From contig CAZFMF010000007.1 in assembly GCA_964519985.1 (NCBI GenBank), forward strand, positions 1-64,000: a DNA stretch of 64,000 nt. The letters run 5' to 3'. A program made the translations under genes and the position numbers. Below, piece after piece: positions 48,141 to 58,100 of the stretch. Origin of the DNA: JAIEOG01 sp964519985. Lineage in GTDB: Bacteria; Bdellovibrionota; FAC87; UBA2466. Numbering within the stretch: the first letter of the stretch is position 1; the number at the start of each line of letters is the position of its first letter. The notes below the pieces were generated by a model. It made no database searches. It was not told the origin of the DNA and saw only the letters and a program-made list of their open reading frames with translations.

Positions 48141-49526
48141 CTACTGGATCAGTTCTTCCGGCTTGAACCGACGGACGATGGTGAGTTTTTCGCCGTCTTT
48201 CACGTCTTTTTGTTCCTCGGCCAGCTGTTTGTCCATGCTATCGGCATCCGCGACCAGCGTGATCCACCAGCCATTGCGCGTTTGGCGGTCTTTCAGGGCC
48301 TTCTTCAGGCGATCATTATTCACCGATTGAATGGTCTTCTTGTACTCCGCCGGTGAGAGCAGCGGCACGTTGTAGACGTGGCTATACAGGCGTTTGGAAA
48401 GCCGTTTGTCGGCCGACTCGAAATCAAAGGGATAGGAGTTCACAACACTATCCTGGGCCAGACTCAGTTCGTCCTTGGCAACGCCGTCGGCGATGTACTG
48501 GTCCCACATTTCGAGCGACTTACGGATCGTCTTGGTGGTGAATTCGACCGAAGGCGTCGCAATCATCGCGAAAATCCCCTTCTGGTACGAGAGTGCGCCC
48601 ATCGCCGAATAGCTCGCGGAAATGGAGTAGGTGTAACCCAACTCCCCACGCACCGTGCGGAATAAACGCGATACGAGCGGCTCGCCCCCGAAGGAGAAGT
48701 TGCCCACATCCAGGGCAAAGCGATCGGGGTCCTGGGCGGTAATCCCGCCTTGACCCATGAAAACCGTCCCGGTCGCCGTGCCCGCTTTGTCGACGACAAC
48801 CACGGTCGGTTTCTTCGGTAACTTCAAATCAAAAACCACCGGCGCCGGCTTCTCGCCTTCGGGCAAGGCCGAGAGGATCTTAGTCAGCTGCGTGCGAATC
48901 GCCTTTTCGGGTAGCGGCGAAGCCACCCCGATAACCATATTCTTGAGGGTGTAGTGCACCTGGTACTGGTCCACCAGATCCTTGAGCTGAATCTTTTTCA
49001 CCGTCGTCAAGGTGCCCGCTCCCGATTGCTCCATCGGGGTGCCTTCGAAGAGCACTTTGCGCAGCGCTAGGCCCGCCAGCGCGCCGTTATTGTTTTTGAC
49101 GTGATTAATTTCGGCCAGCGTTTCTTTCTTAAGGGATTCAAATTCCTTCTTACTGAACGCCGGGGTGACCAGCGCCTCGCCGACGAGCTTCAAGAAGGCT
49201 TCGGTGTTCTCCTTAATGACTTCGCCGCTATAAATAATTTTGTCGTGCGCGGCCGTGACATCAAACGCTGCGCCCATCCGCTCCAAGTCGGATTGGAACT
49301 TTTCGCGCGTGCGCTTCTTCGTTCCGCGCAAGAGAAGTTCCGAGACCAGATTGGTCACCCCCGACTTCCCTTTGGGATCCGATGAGGTCCCGGTGGTGAG
49401 AACGATCCGGATCGTCGTCGTCAGCAATGTCGCATCGGCTTCAAACAAGAGCGTGGGCTCGGTAGTGGCACGGGCTTTCGGCATGATGAGTTCCCCTAAT
49501 AAAATGAGTGCCCAGCCAAATCGCAT
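48141..49526 (-). CDS. M16-family protein lacking the zinc motif (non-catalytic partner)
   Basis: The 461-residue product has a signal peptide (MRFGWALILLGELIMPKARA) and the M16 fold pattern (LVSELLLRGTKKR, LERMGAAFDVTAAHDKIIYSG, and RTVRGELGYTYSISASY with the Arg/Tyr pair that closes the chamber). At the place of the H-x-x-E-H motif it reads GVTNLVSELLL, so zinc cannot be bound. Such subunits pair with a catalytic M16 chain, here the gene directly upstream, whose stop almost touches this start. Confidence 0.9.
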   Translation of the reverse strand: MRFGWALILLGELIMPKARATTEPTLLFEADATLLTTTIRIVLTTGTSSDPKGKSGVTNLVSELLLRGTKKRTREKFQSDLERMGAAFDVTAAHDKIIYSGEVIKENTEAFLKLVGEALVTPAFSKKEFESLKKETLAEINHVKNNNGALAGLALRKVLFEGTPMEQSGAGTLTTVKKIQLKDLVDQYQVHYTLKNMVIGVASPLPEKAIRTQLTKILSALPEGEKPAPVVFDLKLPKKPTVVVVDKAGTATGTVFMGQGGITAQDPDRFALDVGNFSFGGEPLVSRLFRTVRGELGYTYSISASYSAMGALSYQKGIFAMIATPSVEFTTKTIRKSLEMWDQYIADGVAKDELSLAQDSVVNSYPFDFESADKRLSKRLYSHVYNVPLLSPAEYKKTIQSVNNDRLKKALKDRQTRNGWWITLVADADSMDKQLAEEQKDVKDGEKLTIVRRFKPEELIQ

Positions 49527-49528
49527 GG

Positions 49529-50920
49529 CTAGGCTTTTCCCCTGGGTTTCTTTGATACTTTTACGTTCTCGGGCGTCACAATGACGATGGAGCGGTTCGT
49601 CTTTACGAGGTACTTCGCCGCGACATCTTTAATGTCCTTGGCCTTCACCCGGTTGAACTGTTCGATGATTTCGAAGCCCCGCAGGTAATTGCCCGAGATC
49701 ATCAAAAACTCGCCCAAGGAGTTCGCCAGTTCAGAGTTGTCCCCAATCTCGCTATAGAGTTTTAGGCGTTCTTGATTCACCGCGCGTTCGAGATCCCCTT
49801 TCGAAATCGCCTGCGTCTGGAGGCTCTTAATTTCCTTGTCCAGGATTTTCAGTGCGTCGTCGGCGGTGTATCCTTCGGCCAAATCCACGATAAATTCAAA
49901 AAGGTCCGGCTTCGCCGAAGAACCGGCAAAGGCGGAAACCGCGATCCCCTTGTCGACCAAGATTTTGCGCAGGCGCGCCTCGCGGCCCCGCGAAAGGTGC
50001 GTACCCAAAAGTGAGATCGGTCCCGCTTCGGGAGAGTCCACCGGCGGGATATGATAGCCCACCATGAGGATCTGCGACGTCGCCTGTTTGTGCGTGACCG
50101 TTACCCGGCGTTCCGCCTTTTGCGGCACTTCGACCGGCAATTTCAACTGCGGAACATTCTGCGGTTTCATATCGCCGTAGTACTTCACCACGAGGGGCAG
50201 CAGCTTTTGCTCCGTCGTATCGCCCACCACAATCAATGTTCCGTTGTTCGGAGCGTAGAAAGTTTTGTAAAAGTAATTCGCTTCATCGAGGGTGAAGCCT
50301 TTGATTTCCTCTTCCGTACCCAAAACGGTATAGCGAAACGGAGCGACCTGATACGCCGTTCGCATCAGCTCGTCCCAAGCCAGGCGGCGCGGGCTATCGT
50401 TAGCGCGACGAAGTTCGCCCACGACCGCGCCCTTTTCTTTTTCCAGCAGCTGCGGATCGAGCTTGAGGTGCTCCATGCGATCCGATTCCAATTCGATAAT
50501 TTTTTCCAGCTGCGACGAAGGCACACTCTCGTAATAGTTGGTGCGATAAAAATAGGTGGTGGCGTTCTGCTTTTCCGCGCCTAACCGAGACGTGATCTGG
50601 TCAAACACACCGTCCGGATACTTTTCTGACCCGCGGAACATCATGTGTTCGAAGAGGTGCGCCAAGCCCGTCTTTTTGAGCTTAGGATCCATTTTCTCGT
50701 CCAGCGAACCGACGTCGAACCAAATCTGATACGTCAAAACCTCGGCCTGATGGCGTGGGACCATCAAGACCCGGAAGCCGTTCTTCAATTTGAATTCCTG
50801 AAGCACGTCGCCGTTGAAGAGTTTATGGGTCGCTATTTTTTGATAGTCAGATGCGATGCTCATAGTTGTCCATTGAGTGAATAGAAAAAAAGAAGTGAAC
50901 ACGCCACGTAATGCCAACAT
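49529..50920 (-). CDS. catalytic M16-family zinc peptidase
   Basis: The 463-residue product has an N-terminal signal, then GLAHLFEHMMFRGSEKYPDG with H-x-x-E-H at 88-92 and the distal Glu in EKGAVVGELRRAN. The partner half ends with the usual ATNxL-like helices. It cuts peptides in the periplasm or at the outer membrane, probably as a heterodimer with the zinc-less subunit encoded 2 bp downstream. Its start overlaps the stop of the outer-membrane protein gene (TGATG). Confidence 0.94.
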   Translation of the reverse strand: MLALRGVFTSFFLFTQWTTMSIASDYQKIATHKLFNGDVLQEFKLKNGFRVLMVPRHQAEVLTYQIWFDVGSLDEKMDPKLKKTGLAHLFEHMMFRGSEKYPDGVFDQITSRLGAEKQNATTYFYRTNYYESVPSSQLEKIIELESDRMEHLKLDPQLLEKEKGAVVGELRRANDSPRRLAWDELMRTAYQVAPFRYTVLGTEEEIKGFTLDEANYFYKTFYAPNNGTLIVVGDTTEQKLLPLVVKYYGDMKPQNVPQLKLPVEVPQKAERRVTVTHKQATSQILMVGYHIPPVDSPEAGPISLLGTHLSRGREARLRKILVDKGIAVSAFAGSSAKPDLFEFIVDLAEGYTADDALKILDKEIKSLQTQAISKGDLERAVNQERLKLYSEIGDNSELANSLGEFLMISGNYLRGFEIIEQFNRVKAKDIKDVAAKYLVKTNRSIVIVTPENVKVSKKPRGKA

Positions 50921-52329
50921 CAGTACGATTCTTTTACTGCCTGATCGACGTTGAACCGGTCAACATTGGGACGCGGTTTCGGTACGATCTTCGGCTTTTT
51001 TAGACTCTGCGGCTGCCGAACCGGTTTGGGTTTCGGCGGCTCCGGCTTAACGGGCTCAGGCGGAGGGGGTGGCGGCGGTTCCACCTTCGGTTCCTCCGGT
51101 TTGGGTTCTTCCGGCTTCTTCTCTTCCGGTGGCGGAACCGTCGTCTCGGTGGCCGGTTCGACTTCCGGTTTCGAGCTTCCGCCAAAACCGGCCGCCAGAC
51201 GCAAGGCCACGCGGCGACTGGTTAGCCGGCCGGGCAAAGTGGCCAATTCTTCCGCGTAAGTCGCGATGTCCATCTGAAAAAACCGCGCGTCAAATCCGGC
51301 CCCAATGGTGAAGTTCCCCTGCCGGAAACCCATTCGGCCAAAACCCCAGCCCCAAACCGGAACCTCGATACCGAAGTTCACGTGCTTCCAAAGACTCCCC
51401 GTCCGGGCGCCAAACTCGGGATCCGCCTGTCCCCCCAGTCCGAACTCCGCGAGATCCAGAAGGAGGTTAAAGCGATCAAACCACCAAAATCCGGGCAGCT
51501 GCATGAGTCCGGCGATAGTGAGCATGCGCGGCAGACCGGGTGGCGCCGCAATGCTGTCATCGACTCTAAAAAGATCCAGTCGGCTCGCCATGACGTTGTT
51601 CACCACCACCGAACCGCGCATCACGACGCTGGGAATGATCTCCGGCAATTGGTACGTGACTCCCAAGTCGAAATCGATCCCGCCGCCCGCTCCGCCCAAT
51701 TGCTTAATATCGAACTGGAAGCCAGAACCCTGGGCGATTTCCAGCACGGTGTACGTTTTGCGGCCGCCGGCGCGAAAAATCCCCTTAATGTTGGCGCCGA
51801 ACGCGAGTCCGGTCTCGCCGATGGGAATACCGAAGCCGAAGAAAACCCCGGAATCGGAGATGGCGGTGAGATCGACGGACGTGTCGAGATCCTTGCCGAG
51901 CAAAGCAAAATTCACTTTGGTATCGGCGATGAGCAATCCCATCGCGAAATGCTTTCGCAAGTAGTAGCCCAAGAAGGGGGTGACATCGCCGGAGATCGGC
52001 GCCCCCTGAAAGGTTTCCAAATCGGTGACGAGCTGGGAAACCGATTTATTGGAGCCTTCCATCATCTTTTGGACCGCGGTGATGATGCTGAGCGAGCCAT
52101 CAAACTTCATCTGGCCCATCAGGTCTTTTCCGCCTTCGTAAAAAGCAAGACCGGCCGGGTTGTAAAAAAGCGCGTGTTCGTCGTTGGACAAACCGTAAAA
52201 AGCGCCGCCCATCCCCAAGGCCTTCGGGCTGCGCGTGATGGAATAAAATTCCTTAAGCCCGTACGCCGGGAGGGTCACGAAGATGGCCGCAACTAGGATT
52301 AGGCCGGAAAGGCCACGTAAGCTATTCAA
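50920..52329 (-). CDS. outer-membrane beta-barrel protein with a Pro-rich C-terminal tail
   Basis: A TTG at 52329 after GGGGGA gives a signal peptide (MNSLRGLSGLILVAAIFVTLPAYG); a GTG at 52350 is also in frame. The product is about 469 residues. The KALGMGGAFYGLSNDEHALFYNPAGLAF start is typical of PorV/FadL-like barrels, followed by amphipathic strands to about residue 385. The last 80 residues are Pro/Glu/Lys-rich (PPPEEKKPEEPKPEEP), like a TonB-type periplasmic spacer. It is the second gene of an operon with a lipoprotein and two M16 proteins. Confidence 0.85.
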   Translation of the reverse strand: MNSLRGLSGLILVAAIFVTLPAYGLKEFYSITRSPKALGMGGAFYGLSNDEHALFYNPAGLAFYEGGKDLMGQMKFDGSLSIITAVQKMMEGSNKSVSQLVTDLETFQGAPISGDVTPFLGYYLRKHFAMGLLIADTKVNFALLGKDLDTSVDLTAISDSGVFFGFGIPIGETGLAFGANIKGIFRAGGRKTYTVLEIAQGSGFQFDIKQLGGAGGGIDFDLGVTYQLPEIIPSVVMRGSVVVNNVMASRLDLFRVDDSIAAPPGLPRMLTIAGLMQLPGFWWFDRFNLLLDLAEFGLGGQADPEFGARTGSLWKHVNFGIEVPVWGWGFGRMGFRQGNFTIGAGFDARFFQMDIATYAEELATLPGRLTSRRVALRLAAGFGGSSKPEVEPATETTVPPPEEKKPEEPKPEEPKVEPPPPPPPEPVKPEPPKPKPVRQPQSLKKPKIVPKPRPNVDRFNVDQAVKESY

Positions 52330-53083
52330 GGGTCCCCCGCAACTCGACACGGGCGAGATCGACGGCCGTGCTGCTATCGATCAGCTCCGGCGGAAGCGCG
52401 TCCAGGTTACCGCCGATACCGCCCCCAAACCCGAGGCCATTGGCGGCTTGCAGATCGTCCAAACATTTTTGGACATCGGCCGCGCACATTCCCGGCTCGC
52501 CACCGCTGAGCGCTCCGGTCAGGGCATTGCCGCCGATGTCGACCGAAGTGACTTCGCCATCACCGTTCCCCGCGGTGGTGGAATTGCAAGTCGTGGTTCC
52601 GCCGTCGGAGATAGCCACCAAGGTATCCGTCTTGGCCAGGCGGTTTCCGCAGTCGACCATGTAGCTCAACGTTTTAAGCAGCGTCCCGGTGTCATCGGTT
52701 CCCATCAAGGCGCAATTCGTGATGGAAGACTCGGCGGCGGCTAGCTGATCTTCGCTGTAGGTTGGCAGTAGGCGATTGGCCAATTGTCCCAAGAAAGCGT
52801 CTTGCGATTCGTTATTGGTGATCGTCTGCACCAGGGTCGACAACCCTAAACCGGCGCGCGCGATATTCACGATACAGAGCTTTTCGTTTTTTACCGGACC
52901 GTCCGATAGCTTCTCGTAATTTTCGATCGCGCAGGCGTAGTCACCGCTGTGAAGACAAGCCCGGGCCTCTTCCAAGTACTCCTCATCGGTGCTGGGCGAA
53001 CTCAGTGGCGTATAGATGTTGCACGACAGATAGAGCGGCAAAGAAAGCAAAGACAAGATCAGTATCCGCGACTTGCTCGACAT
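52322..53083 (-). CDS. lipoprotein with TPR-like N-terminal part
   Basis: The 253-residue product has lipobox LYLSC (Cys at residue 21). EEYLEEARACLHSGDYACAIENYEKL resembles one TPR unit. The rest is Gly/Ser/Thr-rich with paired Cys residues (TNCAL, MCAADVQKCL). The stop overlaps the start region of the outer-membrane protein gene. It is the first gene of the M16 operon and may be an accessory or assembly lipoprotein. Confidence 0.8.
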   Translation of the reverse strand: MSSKSRILILSLLSLPLYLSCNIYTPLSSPSTDEEYLEEARACLHSGDYACAIENYEKLSDGPVKNEKLCIVNIARAGLGLSTLVQTITNNESQDAFLGQLANRLLPTYSEDQLAAAESSITNCALMGTDDTGTLLKTLSYMVDCGNRLAKTDTLVAISDGGTTTCNSTTAGNGDGEVTSVDIGGNALTGALSGGEPGMCAADVQKCLDDLQAANGLGFGGGIGGNLDALPPELIDSSTAVDLARVELRGTLE

Positions 53084-53163
53084 GGGGACTCTCTAATTGT
53101 GTTGAAAAACGGTTAGCTTACGAGATTTTCCGTCGGCGGGCGGTTTTAGGCAAGGGTCAAATC

Positions 53164-54051
53164 CTACGGATTGAATTGGGGAAGGACCGAAAATCCCTCG
53201 CGGCGCAGTCGCACTTCGATGTCGCCGTGAAACGCGTTCACATAAGTGGTAACGCCATGTGTCTTCATGTAATCGCGCACGCGTTTTCCCCGATCGCCGT
53301 TCCAAATGCCGCGCGTGGCCGGAATGAGTGCGACCCGAAATCCGACCTTGTCCAAAAAAACATCCGGCGCCAGCGATTCCGCGCCATGGTGCGGCACTTT
53401 GAGAATCTCGGCCGAGAGATTTTCGCCTTGGGCGGCGAGATACGCGCCAATTTTCTGATTGAGATCGCCGGTGAAAAGCACGCGATTGTTTCCAAACGTC
53501 AGCAGCATCACCGCACTCATGTCGTTCACATCCGTGGTACCCACCGGAGTTTCGACCCCGTCGAACGCGTAGAGGACCTTTAGTTCGGCGCCGCCGCCCG
53601 TCACCGTTTGACCGGCGTGTAGCGGAACAATGGGTGCCGCCCCACTGACTCGGCGCACGGTTTCGCCCACGTGCGCAAAATCACAGCCCCAGTTTCCTTC
53701 CGCGCTACAGGTGGCATGCGCGGGAAGGTTGAACCGGACTTCCTTGAGCTCGATTCCGGCCTCGATCAATCGGGTCAAACCGGCGTAGTGATCCTTGTGC
53801 GCGTGGGAGATGAAAACCCAATCGATCGTGCGCACATCGCGCGACTGCAGGAAACGCACGACGCGATCGTCGTCATTCCCCACGTCGATCAGTGCCCGCT
53901 TGCCGCCCGGAAACTCAATCAGATTGGCCTCGGCCTGAGTTTCCCCGCCATTGACGTTGATGAGCGTCCAACGAACGAAATCGGGCCGTTTGCAGCCCAC
54001 CAAAAGCAGGAGCCCGAGCCACCCGAAGCGCTGAAGACGAGAAAGTCGCAT
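53164..54051 (-). CDS. ComEC-C-terminal-like metallo-beta-lactamase-fold lipoprotein
   Basis: The product is 295 residues from the ATG at 54051 (CAGGGAA upstream), with lipobox LLVGC. Metal-binding elements: ISHAHKDHYAGL (H-x-H-x-DH), VLFTGDLN, and KVPHHGAE with AFHGDIEV. This is the MBL-fold domain as found at the C-terminus of ComEC, here free and lipid-anchored. It is probably a periplasmic hydrolase acting on nucleic acid or another phosphoester; that is inference. Confidence 0.88.
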   Translation of the reverse strand: MRLSRLQRFGWLGLLLLVGCKRPDFVRWTLINVNGGETQAEANLIEFPGGKRALIDVGNDDDRVVRFLQSRDVRTIDWVFISHAHKDHYAGLTRLIEAGIELKEVRFNLPAHATCSAEGNWGCDFAHVGETVRRVSGAAPIVPLHAGQTVTGGGAELKVLYAFDGVETPVGTTDVNDMSAVMLLTFGNNRVLFTGDLNQKIGAYLAAQGENLSAEILKVPHHGAESLAPDVFLDKVGFRVALIPATRGIWNGDRGKRVRDYMKTHGVTTYVNAFHGDIEVRLRREGFSVLPQFNP

Positions 54052-54583
54052 GCGTTCCCTGGAAGTATCGGATGCCCGTTTACACGGCAACTGCCTTCCT
54101 CTATGGTCCCCCGATGACGGCACGTTTTGAGAACTATTAATCAGGCATCCATTCGAGATCCACAAAGTATGACCACTTCCCTCGAAGAGATTTAATTCTA
54201 TCGAGTTGGAGGCTGAGGTTCACGTTCTAGCGAAAACGACTCAATGGCTTTAAATCCCAAAAGCCTTTCATTTCTTTTTACCTCTTTTGGACGTCGTGTA
54301 ATCAATAGTCTTCTGTGACTCTCAATACCTCTTGGCGTAGGCCCAGGATTGTTTAACAAACTCGTATTCTTACGCTGTTCGAGTTTTTGACACCCGGTTC
54401 TTTCTCTTCGAACCATCCCCAACCCATCGAAATCCCAGACTAAGGTTTCGGCCGAACGCCGAGACTGCCAACGGTGCGCGCGGTGTCCTCCGTCAGCATA
54501 CGCGCATGCTGGGCGTGAAACGCCTTGGCAAGGCGTTTGTACTGCTTAAGGAAAAGCGATGCGATGTTTCGCAGGGGGCGATC
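54052..54583. other. 532-bp gene-poor region with two stem-loops
   Basis: No convincing gene was found. A minus-strand frame at 54198-54422 (74 residues) has no start signal and an atypical composition. Near the right end two hairpins lie in tandem: CAGCAT-ACGCGC-ATGCTG (54494-54511) and AAACGCCTT-GGC-AAGGCGTTT (54518-54538). They fall in the leader of the lipoprotein gene at 54584 and could affect its expression or end an unseen small transcript. The DNA at 54120-54420 is more AT-rich than its surroundings. Confidence 0.5.
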
Positions 54584-55198
54584 ATGAAAAAGTTTCTTTT
54601 GCTTTCCATTTTTCTTTCTCTGGCTTTAGTCGGATGCGGAGAAGGCGATCCCTATGATTCGACGGTTCAAGCCGATGACGGCAAGAGCCGCCATAAACTC
54701 GCGGTGCCCGAAACGGCATTTGTGAAAGCGAAGGATGGAACGCTTTACTCCATCGATTGTCTCAAGGAAAACGGTGCGGAAATCGCGGCCGGGGTCAAGG
54801 GTGCGGGCCGGGAATGTGCCGCCGACCAGCTCAACGAAACTCAGGCTCGCGGCATCTACGGGCGCTACGGACGGGAAGCCTACTTTTATTACGTGAACCC
54901 ACTGAACTATTATGGCGGCACCACAACCCAATCCAATCACTTTTGCAATGCAACGTTCGGCCAGGTTTGGGGCGGCTGCTACGCTTGGCTCGGTTACTCG
55001 CCCAGCTACTACCAAACCTCGTATTGGTATCCGGAGTGCGCCCAATGCGTCACCACGAGTCAATCGACGCCCCAGCCGAACTCGATTTACCCGACGACTA
55101 CCGGATGTCCGAGCTACTGTCGGTATGTTCAAAATTGGAACTCCCAGCCTTTTTATCAGGACTGGAACCAAGCGAATGGGTTCTCGCTTTACTACTAG
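54584..55198 (+). CDS. Tyr/Asn-rich lipoprotein
   Basis: The product is 204 residues from the ATG at 54584 (CAGGGGG upstream). The signal ends in lipobox LVGC (Cys at residue 18). The C-terminal half is rich in Tyr, Ser, Gln and Cys (YFYYVNPLNYYGG, GCYAWLGYSPSYYQ, CPSYCRYVQNW), similar in flavour to the Gly/Tyr-rich protein at 6893. It is probably a surface or periplasmic structural lipoprotein. Its last 101 bp overlap the converging end of the giant glycosyltransferase gene. Confidence 0.8.
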   Translation: MKKFLLLSIFLSLALVGCGEGDPYDSTVQADDGKSRHKLAVPETAFVKAKDGTLYSIDCLKENGAEIAAGVKGAGRECAADQLNETQARGIYGRYGREAYFYYVNPLNYYGGTTTQSNHFCNATFGQVWGGCYAWLGYSPSYYQTSYWYPECAQCVTTSQSTPQPNSIYPTTTGCPSYCRYVQNWNSQPFYQDWNQANGFSLYY

Positions 55199-58100
55199 CG
55201 CGGTAGAACGGCGTATGTCGGGGCGGGAACGCAAGTTCCGCCACCGGACGCTTCAAGGAAAAAGCGGTGGAATAGTGGGGATCGTTTTCCAAGTGCCCGG
55301 CCCAGCGCTTTTTCATCCACGCTGCTTCGCGTTCGAAACGCGCGCGGTGGGCCGGATCCCGATCGCTACCGCGACTGGCTGACTCCACGTGCGTGAGTTC
55401 CGCGTACGGCGTCCAAACATTGCGCAAACCGCTCTGCCGAACCCGCAGGCAAAAATCCACGTCGTTGTAAGCGACCGCCAGATTCTTTTCGTCGAAGCCT
55501 CCCACCGCCGCGAACACATCTTTGCGCACCACCAGACACGCCGCACTCACCGCCGAAACGGCCTGAATTTGCCGCAGCCGACTCCGCCAAACATTGGAAT
55601 CGCCCGGCCAGTGCCGGAAGAGATGATCGGCGACACCGCCAATGCCCAGATACACGCCGGCGTGCTGGAGCGTGCCATTCGGATAGAGCAGCTTCGCGCC
55701 GACGCACCCGACCTCGGGCCGAACGGCTAGCGCGACCATTTCCGCTAGCCAGGATTTATGGCGTACCCGCAAGTCGTTGTTCACGAGCGCCAAGAGGGGG
55801 TATTTCGCCTCGCGCGCCGCGAGGTTGGTGATGGCGGAAAAGTTGAACGGGGCATCGTAGCGCAAGATCCGCACGCGCGGATTTTGTTTCAATCGACGAA
55901 AATAATCCAAGGTCTCCGGATCGGTGGTCTGATTGTCGACGACAATCACCTCAAACGTTCCGTAGTCGGTGCGAGTGAAGATATCCTCCACCAAGGGCTC
56001 CAGTAGATCGCGCCGATCGCGGGTAGGGATGACCACCGAAACGCCCGGTTCCGGGTGGGGCACCGGGTAGTGCACGCGATGTAAGTGGCCCGACCCTTCC
56101 GTGACCCGCACCGGCGTTCCCTTTCGATCGAAATGCCGGCGAATCGCCTCGCGCGCCCGTTCGTGGGCATAAGTCTTTTCCCCTTCGCCGAGCGCGACCG
56201 AACCGGGAATCGCTCGCCAGTGGTAAAGCACGTCGGGGAGGTGGTAGATGCGCTCGGGGGTTGTATGCTCCGTCGCACGCAAGACGAGATCGTAGTCCTG
56301 ACTGCCCTCCAGGCCGGGGGTGAATCCACCGATCCGGCGCAGCAGCTCGGTGCGGAACACGGAAAGATGGGAAACGCAGTTGAGTGAGTAGAAAAGTTCG
56401 GGATTCCAAGCCGATTTGAAATACGGGTCAAACCGACGCCCGAAGGCATCGATCTTGTCTTCGTCCGAGAAAAGCAGATCCGCTTCCGGATGAGCATTGA
56501 GCGCATGCACGACGGTGGCCAGCGCATGCGGTGCCAGCCGATCGTCGTGATCCAAGAGCGCGGTGAATTCACCCCCGGCGATTTCCAGGGCCGAGTTGGA
56601 AGCCGCGGAAATATGTCCGTTGCGTGGGCGAAACACGACTTGGATCCGGGCATCCGCCGCCGCCGCTTCTTCCAAAACAATTCGGACAATTGGCGACGTG
56701 GAAGCGTCGTCGGCAATGCAAAGTTGCCAGTTTTCGTAAAGCTGTCCCTGCACCGAGGCGATCGCTTCGCGTAGCCACGCTTCATCGGTGTTGAAAACCG
56801 GCATCACAATGGAAATTTTCGGCTGGAACGCACACCCGCGCAGGGCCTCGCGCACCGCGGTTTCTTCGGGCTCGCCCAAGGTTCCAAATGCCTGCACCCA
56901 GGCGCCATAAGGCTCCACCACCGCCGCCGGCACCGAAGCGCGCAAGCGACGCGGGTGCGCCCAATCCCGCAGCTTTCCTTTCGGCAGAAGGCGCAAACCG
57001 ACTTCGAGTTTAGAGAGCCGGCGCACTTTGAGCGCGGGCAAGGCACCTCCCCGTGCGGTCAAACTTTCAATCGGAGTGGCCACCCGCACCAACCACGGAT
57101 TCGCATCCGGTTGCAGGGTCTGCACCACAAAGCGCCCTTCGACCCGAAAGCCGAACGTCAGACTCTCCGGCATCTGCCCGTCGAATTTCAGGAGCAAGTG
57201 CCCGGTCGGAAAATCGGGAGTCAGCGCGGTGAACGCAGTTGGAACGTCCGCCTCTAGAAAGTGCAAGCGCACCGGTCGCACGAAGTGTCGGACACGAAAG
57301 AGCGATCGCAGCCGGCGCGCCAGGCCCTTCAATCGGCGCTTGGCCCCCGGCGCCCGATTGAGCTGCCGGCCCAAACGCCGTTTCAACGCACCCGGGACCT
57401 TGCGGAGGAATCGCTTCAAGCTGCCACGGTCCCAGGCCCAAGCGGCCGGGGGGTGGCGCCGAGCGGATTCGACCGACGGATCGCGGGGCAAAACCGGCAC
57501 GGGCAGACTTCGGCGAAACATCCCGTCCAAGAGCCGGCGGTGGTGTTCTACCGAACCCCGACTGGTGGCGGCCTGAAGGGACGCTTCCCTTTGTAGGTCG
57601 CCGTCCAAATCGGATTTCACGGAAAAACGCGCACAGAGCGTCTCGTACAGGCCCGCGAAGGAGGGGAAAGGCGCATTCGCCGTGAACAGATCTTCGTCGC
57701 GCACGAGATTGAAGACATTGCGGAGGATCCACCAGCTCGGCGACATTTCCGATTCCAACCGCCATTCCAGATCGAAGAGGGAGAAGTCTGATCGCTCCAC
57801 GCCAGGAGCGTACGTGCTACCGTCCGGCAACCGGGCATTGACGAAGATAGCATCGAGCGCTCGCCCGTCGAGACGCCCCGACTTTAATCCCCAGCGAGAC
57901 AACGACCAGCGGATAAAACTTTCCAAGAGCACCGAGAAACATTCCCACTCCTGGAAATACGCATGGCGCGCGAGCAGCAAGCGCAGCGGGGCGCCGGTTT
58001 GCAATGGTTCGGGCCCCAACGCCGACCAGTGCAGGCGCCCTAGCCTTTCGGAGGTTGCCGCCGCTTCCCGCTCGGTCGAGTAGAGCTGGGTTTTGCGGAC

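Noticed and set aside
51382..52296. 304-codon plus-strand frame
   Set aside because: It is antisense to the outer-membrane barrel gene and has an unnatural composition.
54198..54422. 74-codon minus-strand frame in the 54 kb gap
   Set aside because: No ribosome binding site, basic composition and no recognisable pattern; possible but unsupported.
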